Shown here: piece by piece, positions 55,441 through 64,000 of the stretch
How the letters are laid out: every line of letters starts with the position of its first letter
Position numbering within the stretch: position 1 is the stretch's first letter
Assembly (NCBI GenBank): GCA_030490835.1
Contig: CM059972.1
Coordinates: 16,717,764 to 16,781,763 of the forward strand
DNA length: 64,000 nt
DNA from: Annona cherimola
Taxonomy: Eukaryota > Streptophyta > Magnoliopsida > Magnoliales > Annonaceae
Direction of reading: 5' to 3'
Translations under genes and position numbers: made by a program
Notes under the pieces: model-generated
Told to the model about the DNA's origin: nothing
Databases searched by the model: none
What the model saw: the letters and a program-made list of their open reading frames with translations, nothing else

Positions 55441-56031
55441 CGTTAACGGTTGTTATATAGAACAGGCCGAAAATTATTAGCGTCCGAGTTTTTCTTTAAC
55501 AATTTATTTTTAACCTTTTGCCCAAAAAAAAAAATTAGTTGTTAAAAATAAAAAATGTTTGTAATGTTAGCTAAGAAGGGTAAGCTTAGACACTATAAAT
55601 ATTATCAAAAGAGAACATATAACTTTCCGTAACTTTGGCAAAAGGATTCGTATATTTTAATTATTTGCAGAATAGACCATTTAAGGTATAAAATAGCAGC
55701 CATTTGATATGAAGCCATGGAAAAAGGGTAACCTCGGTCAAATATGTTAACATTCATTCCTCACTTCTCGTCTAATTATGCTTAAATTTTTAATAATTAA
55801 AATTTACTAATATCATGGAAAGCATAGATGCCTTTCAAAATTATGTGGCCGTGTAGTTGACAAATTGCAAATTACCAACTTCGTGAACAGATGATCTACT
55901 TAGAATTTTTGGGCCATGTCGTAAGCAGATCTATGTCAACAACTGTAGTTTTCGAGTTTATTTCTGCTCAAGGAGGGGGCCAAAAAAAAAAAAACAACAA
56001 CAACAACAAACAAACAAACAAACTTTAAACG
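55441..56031. other. AT-rich spacer between AKR-2 and AKR-3
   Basis: No coding frame or element terminus is supported. It ends in an A/CAA-rich low-complexity run at 55982-56025. Confidence 0.45.
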
Positions 56032-56760
56032 ATGCACAGCTTTGAAACAGGGGATCCGAACACCACGGCAGAAAAGCGAATTGCTATAGACCAGGTCGCC
56101 AAACCTAATAGGACGGATTCCACAAGCTGTTCTGAATTGAGAAGAGAATATGCCCTTAATAGTTCTATGGGCACAGGAACTGTGTGTAGTCATGATAATC
56201 TCACAAGCGTTCTCCTTCAAGCTATCGAAATAGGCTGTCGCCACTTCGATACTGCGTCTCTATATGGCACCGAGAAGCACCTCGGCAGAATCATAAGAGA
56301 AGCTCTCCGCCGATATATCATACAAAAGCGTAGCCAGCTTTTCATCACCTCCAAGCCTTGGTGCAAAGATGGGATCCAGTCCAACTTCAATACTTGCTTC
56401 TTCGCTCAGAAGGATGCTGCGCTTGCAGCTAATTCTTCGCTTCTTTCAAGGCAGGCGTTTTTCTTGGTTGCTGGAAGCTTGTTCAATGCGGTGCCCTTCT
56501 TCCCCATGGAAGGGGTTTCCCTTAATTTTCCTAACTGAGCCATTAAGGTAGTTGCACGAACAAGGCGTTGGTATCACTGTTTAAAGATTCACTATGGAAA
56601 GAATTTTCAGATATTTGTTTGGGAATTAATCCAGCAAGACTTGCAAGAGATCGACGAGATTTCACAACAAGCATTCATTCCAGCCTTTGTTTCATCAGGA
56701 AGGCCATGCGCATCTCTAGAGGAGCTCTGGGATAACGAGGCATACGGCCAATTCGCCTAG
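56032..56760 (+). pseudogene. AKR-3: eroded aldo-keto reductase relic
   Basis: The first part, to a TGA at 56536-56538, encodes MGTGTVC, then AIEIGCRHFDTASLYGTEKH, REALRRYIIQKRSQLFITSK and PWCKDG. This is equivalent to exon 1 of AKR-1/AKR-2, with the usual SKLW changed to SKPW. The LIHWP, VSNFS and exon 3 blocks are absent. After a short gap the sequence resembles exon 4: HEQGVGITV in one frame, then in another LIQQDLQEIDEISQQAFIPA, FVSSGRP and LEELWDNEAYG, ending TAG at 56758-56760. The N-terminal stretch before MGTGT does not match the family. It diverges more from AKR-1 and AKR-2 than they do from each other, suggesting an older duplicate. Confidence 0.85.
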
Positions 56761-56992
56761 CTGGTACTTCCAATTAGTCACTGAGTTATGACGGATGAGT
56801 TTGGAATTGATCTTGGCTTTCCGTAAGGTACTCAGTCATCTTTTCTAGAACTTGAAGCCTGAAAACAAAATCAATTATCGTCTGCTGAGGATCAACACCA
56901 AAAGAGAGGGAAAAAAAAAAAAAAAAACTGTCAGCTTTTGTAAATTTCTGTCATGCACCAAAGCTATAATCCCATGTTGATGACGGTAAAAT

Positions 56993-58595
56993 ATTGTAAA
57001 AAAATATGATAATATATATTTTAAGTTGAATGGTCAAAGTCCACAAAGGATATCCTACTTAATAAAAGTTGACCCTTTGACCAATTAGGTTAAATGATTA
57101 ATAATGAACCTTGCCCAATTATTATAAGTTGCGGGTTATATTTTTATTTTTATTTTTGGATGTTATTTCAGCAATTTGCGTAGCTCGGTTGGCGTACAGA
57201 TGGTCTAGTGGTCTTAGAGATTTAATGTTCGAGTAGGAGGTTTCATAGAAAAAAATAATTAATTTTCCTAAAATTTTAGAGAATCTACGGTAACTTTTTA
57301 TAAAAAGGGCTGAGGAGTTGATGGATTTAGGTAATGTAAATCGTAGAAAAAATTAGGAGCTAAAATTACAGAAGGAAAAGAAGAGTAAAAAGACTATTAT
57401 TTTGCACAGAGTTAAGTGAGATTTTATTTGGGAATTGATTTTAGTTTGATAATTATCTAAATTAAGTTGAAATTATTTTTATACAAATGTTATGTATAAA
57501 GCATGTATATTATATAATTTTTAGACTATATTTGACATAATTAAATTTTATAATCCTAAATTTTTAGGATATAAAATAGTACTGATAAATATGTATGAAC
57601 TTTATGCCTAAAATTATATATATTGAGATTGTTGAATTTTATTACACATTTTATTTTTATAAATGCATTGATGTAAATTAATTATGCAACAAATATCTAT
57701 GGATATTGAAATTATATTAATAATGTTGTTAATTGCAGCAAATATAATAATATGCATGCATGATACAAGTTGCGGAAACTATCTATATAGTAATTACGTA
57801 TAAGCCAAATTAAGTTCCTCGGACGTTCGGGAGGAGAAAGATTTCGTCAGGAGCAGATGCGACGAAATTTTTTGGTTTCTTTTAACTCTTTAATATATTT
57901 AATAATTTTAATACTTTTGATGTCCTTGTAGTCCATTACAAAAATAAGGACTAAGCAAAAGAGGCTCTGGTGATATTTTTTTTGGAAATTGACTTGTATT
58001 CTATTACAATAATAAGGGCTAAGTAAGGAGGCCCTGGTGGGGCCCATCTGCAGTAATGGGTGTGATGATATAGTTTAATGTGAGTTGTTCATTCTATTTT
58101 ATTATAATTTATTCATTTTAAGTTCGAATCGAATGATTAAATAGTCAATTTCTATTTTTTTATGCTTCTGGATTCAATCGAAGGATTTGATTTAGTATTT
58201 GAGGCCTAATTTTTGATATATTAAGTTAAATAATTATTTTATCATTTAATTAAGTTTTGATTTGGGCTATTACCTATTTTCAAATAAATTTTTACTTGCT
58301 AGTCATGATGGGACTAACCCATTATTGTTACAGATGTACCAAATCAAGTGGGACGCTAGAGTTGAATTACTTGAAGATTTTCAAGAATATTTATTTCTAT
58401 TTATTTATTTCAAAGGCACGTATTGAAAGTGATGGACTTGTAATTTTTTTGTGCCTTATGTAATAGTGGAAACATGGATAGTGCAAGTGGAAATTTTGAA
58501 AATTTTCACAAATTAATATAATAATTGATTTTGCCATACATGTGTAATTGATCTTGGGAAATTGCATCAAATACACGGCCCATGATTGATTTAAC
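56993..58595 (+). mobile_element. Long dispersed repeat, copy 2
   Basis: Collinear with 7409-9370 and lacking the MITE present there. The tRNA-like block reads GTAGCTCGGTTGGCGTAC near 57180, close to a tRNA A box, followed ~40 bp later by GTTCGAGTAGG, close to a B box. It has no gene content. Confidence 0.55.
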
Positions 58596-58804
58596 ATGTG
58601 TATAATAGTTAAGACTCTAAAATTTTCGTTTTTTTATGTAGAAGAAAATGTATTTTCTAAAACATACTTTATAAATTAACATACAAATCATTAGGCAATA
58701 GATCGATTTAAGTGATTTTAATATTTCTTGAATTAATTTCATTTTGACCTAAAATAGAGTCGATCTAGTCTTCAAAGAAATATTGAAAGGGCTATAACCT
58801 ACGC

Positions 58805-59557
58805 TAGGGGTGAAAATAGGGTCGGGTCAACCCATCACCCGTCCTGCCTTGTCCCGATTTTATAAAGGGTCGGGGCGAAGATTTTCATCCGATGGAGTAC
58901 GATGGTTTAAGATTTTAGACCCATAATTTAATTTTAAGAAGCAGGTTGGTCGACCATGTCTCGACCTGTCTTGGCCAATCTCGACCCACGATGTGTAAAT
59001 TATTTAAATCATATGACTTGCATTTCACTTTAACTTTATAACTTATTAATGTGAATATGATTTATATTGACATACATTTAACTTTATAATTTGTTTGTAT
59101 GTATAAATTTTTATTTCTTAATTGAAATATGTTGTTCAAGTTATCTCATCAACATGATTTATCAATAAAATAAAATATATTATCTATGTTGTTTATATGT
59201 TACAAGAATAAATATTATTATTTTGCAATTTAGCAGTTTTAATTATAATTCAAAATTTACATTAATTGTTTTACTCACTAAATAGTAAAATAATAAGGCA
59301 TTTAACCTTTAAATTTATCATAAATATGAGTTCATATTGATATGTATATAAATTTTTAAATTTTGACTTGCTTTTTCAACCCAACTTGTTCCCGAAACCA
59401 ATTGAAGTTTGTTCTTAGGCCTATTAAAGAAAGGTGAGGGTCAAACCGACCTTGCCCAGACTCAATATAAAAAGTAAGTCCAAATAAGATTTTTAAATGT
59501 AAAGTCGGGGTTGGACTCACCCTAGCCTTCTCGACCCAACCCGATTTTCACCCCTAG
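58805..59557. mobile_element. hAT-like element 1
   Basis: The termini are TAGGGGTGAAAATAGGGTCG and, at the right, AACCCGATTTTCACCCCTA. The flanking 8-mers ACCTACGC and GCCTATGT agree at five positions and differ only by transitions, consistent with an old 8-bp duplication. It is non-coding. Confidence 0.65.
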
Positions 59558-59592
59558 CCTATGTTTACAAATGTGCCACGCATTCTGTTACT

Positions 59593-60296
59593 TAGGAGTG
59601 GGAATTGGAGTCGATCGACTCGTGACCCGTCCCTGATCTGACTTTTTTTTTACTGAATAAAACTAACATTTTTGACCCAGTATAAGGATGTGTCAGAATT
59701 TTTTCCCCAAATTCAAAAATAGGGTTGGGTTGGTTAACCATATCCTGGCATGTCATACATATATTAATTTATTAAAAATTATAAGACTATGTTTAAATTT
59801 TGTTATTATTTTCTTTCAAAATTCTCACATTCTTTATAATTAGCTATATCAACAATAGAAAATTAATCTATCTAGAAAAAAATATAAGAATTAATAAGAG
59901 GAATTTGCACATAGATATAAATCTTACGTATAATTTTAGATTAATTTATTTTAATAAAGTTATACTATATTTCTCATGTTTTGTTTTAGTAATGATGTTT
60001 TTTTAATAACTAATAAAATATTGAAGCATGTAACATTTAAATTTAGTATGAATGTATTTTTATGTTTAATAGGTATATAAATTCTTAAAATTATCTTATT
60101 TGACTAGCATTTTTTACGTAACCCGCTTTCTCGAAATTGGTCCGATATTAAGCCGAAGTTTGTACCGAGACTTATTAGAAAAATAAGGACCTTGTCCCAA
60201 CCGGTATAATAATAGAGTCAAATAGAATTTTTAAAAACTAGGGTCATAGTTGGACAAACCCTAACCCGGTATAGCCAACCCTGGTTCTCAACCCTA
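59593..60296. mobile_element. hAT-like element 2 (diverged)
   Basis: Left end TAGGAGTGGGAATTGG, right end CCCTGGTTCTCAACCCTA. The flanking 8-mers CTGTTACT and ATGTTACG share six bases. The interior shares GTTGGTTAACCAT and GGTTGGACAAACCCTAACCC-like text with element 1. Confidence 0.55.
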
Positions 60297-60564
60297 ATGT
60301 TACGATATATGTTAGTGGTGGGAGGGGTGATAGTAACCGTTTCCCGCATTCCTACTAGTAACTAGATAACCTTTTGGAGTGGATTAATTATAAAATGACA
60401 ACTTATATGGTTGGTGAAAGGGCAATTAGAAAATATGATATGAACCTGCCATGGATAGATTCAAATGCAGATTGATTCGTTCCACTAAGGAGGGAACATC
60501 TCCAATTGTTTCTTGAATTACAAGAAAGAAGATACAAATCAGACCCTTTACCGCACGTTCTCTT

Positions 60565-61057
60565 TAGGGGTGCAACTTGGGCCGAGTTCAACTCGAACCC
60601 GGCCCGCCGAACCCAAATTAAAACAATGTTAAAACTGCTCTCTATAAAACCCGAGCTCGATTTTCCAAGTTCAACCCGAACCCTAAATTGAAAAGAACTT
60701 GAACCCGGGTTGAGCTAAACCTGAACCCGAATTATATATAACACATATATTTTATATTTATTTCATACTCTATATAAATCTAGTTCTATTTCCATCATAT
60801 ATATTATAATTATTTTACGCTATATATAAATATTATTCCTCCTTTTAGTCCAATTTATAAGATAGATAACAAATATGTAGAATAATTTCAACCCGAATTT
60901 TAGTTTGAAACTCAACCCGAGCTAGAATTTCAAAAATAGAATAGGGTTTAAGTTTATAGATAAGGTTAGAGTTAGAATTAGAGTTGAGATTTTAAAAATA
61001 GGATTAAAGTTAGGATTAAGGCAAACCTGAATTTTTTAAGTTTAAGTTGCACCCGTA
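60565..61057. mobile_element. hAT-like element 3
   Basis: Left end TAGGGGTGCAACTTGGGC, right end AAGTTTAAGTTGCACCCGTA. It is rich in CCCGAACCC-type motifs. The flanking 8-mers (GTTCTCTT and GTTACCTC) match only partly. Confidence 0.55.
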
Positions 61058-62207
61058 GTTACCTCTCAATTTGTATTTACAGCTCATTGCAACTCAGCCC
61101 GCTCCCATCAAACCGACCTTCCTACCAACGCGGGCCACGTGTGCGAACCCCTCCCATCCCGGCCTATCAAAATAGCATCCATTTAGACTTTATTATTGAA
61201 ATTTTTGGCATCTAGGTTTTGGATTTACTCGCGCGTGATTCTTAATCTCGTGATTTCATATTCAATCAAAGGTATCAAAGTCCAAGAAGCATTAGGGGAC
61301 GATCTTCAACTAAAGTGACGCATATTTATTTGTTTGTATTGGGATTGAAGTCAAATCGCAACCAGCAAAAATTAAAATAAGTACAATTTCTAATGATCGA
61401 ACGTGTCTGGCTCTGGCTTCACAGGAGTTTTCGTGAAGTCTGCCTACAAATGTTTTTTTTTTTTTTTTTTTTTTCAGCTCCTACCAAGGAGAGAATATTT
61501 CCACTTGAGTTTTCAACTTACTGCCCATGTTCAGTACCAGCCGAGCATTGCTCGGTTGGTATATACCAATTAAATATACTTACAATAACGATTTCATAAA
61601 AAAATAAAATCTACATTTTGGTGGACCGCATTCCAGCAACCGTGTGACCGGCCGCCGTTGACCACCTTTCATTTCTAAGAAAAAATATGAAAATAAAGCT
61701 GGGTGGACGTTACAATATTGTGTTTGAAATTTAAAAAATACACATACGTCTTTAAAAATAATAAAATAATATATATATATATATTAAATAAGTTTAAAAT
61801 AACGGATTTTTTTTAAATAATAATAATAATAATAATAAATATGTAAATAGACTTGCTATGTTGGAGCCGCATGTGGCCTGCCGCATGGAATGGGGCCTCT
61901 GCAGTCTATAGTATTCGACCGACGTGGACCAGCCACCAACCCAAGACGCCAGTTGCACGAAGTTCAGTTCTCGATGCTTTGGATTGTCGTTGTTTGAGAC
62001 TTTTTTGTTTTTCTTTTTTGGTTGCTCGAGTTGTTGGAGAGTTTGAGCCTGTATTAATTTATTCATTGTTAGGAGGGTCATTGCCCACTTAAGCCGGAAA
62101 CCAACATGGCATACCCATAAATATACTTAGAGGGTTTCGATTTGATGCAAACTCTTTCCTCGTATCTCATGAATTTTATTCTAACATTCACTTATATCTA
62201 TCAATGT
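61058..62207. other. Unassigned intergenic sequence with poly-T and (ATA)n runs
   Basis: It contains a T run at about 61449-61475 and an (ATA)n run at 61826-61846. The open frame 61853-62092 has no recognisable motif. No gene is supported. Confidence 0.45.
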
Positions 62208-62565
62208 TTAAAATTTTTAAATATATTCATGCATTTTGTCTAAAATTTCACATATATATACACTATTAAGAATTTATTAAAAGGGCCATTAGCACTTTTA
62301 TAAAATGACAAATATATCCATATCCTAATATAATTTAAGGTTAATTTGCACAAAGTTAAAAATTTGCATTTAAATAACATATGATTTTATAGTTGTAAAA
62401 GTGATAAAAATTCATCTAAATGTAATTTTTAGCTATAAAATTATAATTAGAGATGAAATTTTTCGTTATTTAATAGGAAGCTAACAAATCCTTTAATAAA
62501 TTTCTAACGATATGAGTATAAATGAAAATTTAGGCAAAATATGCAAGTATATCTAATTTTTTTTA
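62208..62565. repeat. Imperfect inverted repeat, MITE-like
   Basis: The left arm (TATTCATGCATTTTGTCTAA, later AATTTATTAAAAGG) is mirrored by the right arm (CCTTTAATAAATTT, later GGCAAAATATGCAAGTATA). The arms are ~75 bp with mismatches around a ~200-bp AT-rich centre. Confidence 0.45.
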
Positions 62566-62583
62566 AAATTTACGAGCGTAAAT

Positions 62584-63363
62584 TAGGGGTGAAAATATGG
62601 TCGAGTCGACCTGTGACCCGCCTTGATTTTACGGACGATCGAAGCAAGGATTTTAACCCGATGAAGTAAGGCGAGTTAGGAGTTAGGACCCGTGTTTCAA
62701 TTCTAAGAGAGAGGCACAGTGGGTCAATTATGTCTCGACCTACAATGTATAAATTATTTTTATAATTACATAATTTACTAATGTGAATATTTTTTTGCTA
62801 AATAAATATATATTTTTTATGAGAAGTTAGATAAATATGTTTAACTTTATGACTTATTAATGTAAATATAATTTATGTTAATGTGCATTTAATTTATAAC
62901 TCGTTTATATTAAAAAAAATTATTTTTAATTGCATATATGTTATTCAAGTTATCTCGTTCACATATTTATTAATTAAATAAAATATATTATCTATGTTGT
63001 TTATATTTTACAAAAATAGATATTATTATTTTGCAATTTAGCGTTTTTAATTGTAATTCAAAATTTACATCAATGTCTTTTTTAAGACTAACATACATAT
63101 TTATCAATATTAAGTTATAAAAAAATTTACTAATACTTTGTTATGATAATTGTGTTTTACTTACTAAATAGTAAAATATTGAATCATTTAACCTTTAAAT
63201 TTATCAAAGATATGAGTTTATATTGATATTGATATAAATTTTTTTAAAAAAGAGTCTCGGACCAACCTTATGTCCATGAGGTATAAAAAGTAAAATCAAA
63301 TAACATTTTTTAAATGTAACATCGGGTGAGGTTCTGCCGAACTGCACCCATTTTCACCCCCGA
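62584..63363. mobile_element. hAT-like element 4
   Basis: The left end TAGGGGTGAAAATATGGTCG is nearly identical to that of element 1. The right end is CCCATTTTCACCCCCGA. The 8-bp flanks GCGTAAAT and GGGTAAAT differ at one base, a good target duplication. Internal blocks such as TAAAATATATTATCTATGTT are shared with element 1. Confidence 0.7.
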
Positions 63364-63398
63364 GGGTAAATGTATCGAAGGGGAAGGCGGAAGTTGCC

Positions 63399-63808
63399 GG
63401 ACTCCGATTCAGTGCTCCCGGGAGCGTGCAGTGCTGCATGCTCCCGGGCGCATACATATATATTTTTTTAATTATTTTTGAAAATATTTTCATAAAAATG
63501 TTAGCCAAAGTGTATTTAACATATATATCAATTTTTACCATTTTTAGAGATTTTTAGGTATTTATTTTTTATTTTTGAAAATCAGTGGCATTTTAGTAAT
63601 TTAAAATTACGTAAAATGCCACTGATTTTCAAAAATAAAAAATAAATACCTAAAATAATCCAAAAATGGTAAAAATTTACACACAGATTAAATACACTTG
63701 GGCTAACATGTTTATGAAAATATTTTCAAAAAAAAATAAAAAAAAATATATGTATGCGCCCGGGAGCATGCAGCACTGCACGCTCCTGGGAGCACTGAAT
63801 CGGGGTCC
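63399..63808. mobile_element. Fold-back MULE derivative, near-perfect palindrome
   Basis: 410 bp made of two ~200-bp inverted arms. The left begins GGACTCCGATTCAGTGCTCC and the complement of the right end begins GGACCCCGATTCAGTGCTCC. The arms meet around AGTAATTTAAAATTACGT, flanked by GTGGCATTTT and AAAATGCCAC. A perfect 9-bp duplication GAAGTTGCC lies at 63390-63398 and 63809-63817, which assigns it to the Mutator type. The whole unit can form one long hairpin. Confidence 0.9.
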
Positions 63809-63854
63809 GAAGTTGCCCGGCAATTGATGTCGTCAAAGTTGAGGCACGCATATC

Positions 63855-64000
63855 GAACTTCAATTCTATGCTCCCGGTAGCATGCAGCACACGCTTATTT
63901 TTTTTTGAAATTTTTTTTATAAACTTGTTAGCCTAAGTGTATTTAACGTATATATCAATTTTTAATATTTTTGGAGTATTTTAGATATTTATTTTTTATT
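63855..64000 (+). mobile_element. Second fold-back element, cut by the window edge
   Basis: GAACTTCAATTCTATGCTCC followed by CGGTAGCATGCAGCAC aligns with the left arm of the element at 63399, as does the following TTAGCCTAAGTGTATTTAAC. It continues beyond position 64000. Confidence 0.7.

Overview
The window is nuclear DNA of a flowering plant. The evidence is GT-AG introns in AKR4-type aldo-keto reductase genes, Ty1/copia elements with plant-type primer sites, PIF/Harbinger, MULE, hAT-like and MITE elements, a plant-type NBR1 fragment and a PPR fragment. The species cannot be named. The DNA is AT-rich and gene-poor: the host genes are one aldo-keto reductase cluster, and most of the rest is nested transposons.

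Layout. 1-1.4 kb: a LINE RNase H tail, then the first two exons of an aldo-keto reductase (AKR-1, minus strand). 1.6-6.1 kb: six copies of one ~350-bp MITE family. 7.4-9.4 kb: a long dispersed repeat carrying a tRNA-like stretch and a nested MITE; its paralogue lies at 57.0-58.6 kb. 11.3-15.9 kb: a decayed Ty1/copia element. 18.5-23.4 kb: a three-level nest, namely an element with a captured gene exon, a solo LTR inside it, and a MULE inside the LTR. 24.0-25.9 kb: an array of about nineteen ~100-bp units with higher-order structure. 27.2-30.4 kb: an RNase H1-N-like (viroplasmin-type) ORF beside the Myb-like and DDE transposase genes of a broken PIF/Harbinger element. 33.2-34.0 kb: a LINE tail. 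34.3-34.9 kb: a second, inverted copy of the captured exon. 35.5-36.8 kb: a small MULE carrying a PPR-gene fragment. 37.4-43.9 kb: a 6.5-kb MULE with ~0.7-kb terminal inverted repeats that carries exons of the autophagy receptor NBR1. 45.7-55.0 kb: AKR-2, a four-exon aldo-keto reductase split in exon 3 by a very young 6.9-kb copia element (5-bp target duplication, one LTR mismatch seen). 56.0-56.8 kb: AKR-3, an eroded relic. 58.8-64.0 kb: hAT-like elements and fold-back MULE derivatives.

The three AKR loci look like remains of a local reductase cluster spread apart by transposons. None is demonstrably intact here: AKR-1 lacks its last two exons within the window, AKR-2 is interrupted, and AKR-3 is a relic. 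At least four MULE-type insertions can be delimited by terminal inverted repeats plus 9-10-bp target duplications, and two of them carry host gene pieces. Gene capture by transposons and recent retrotransposition into a metabolic gene are the main biology of the window.
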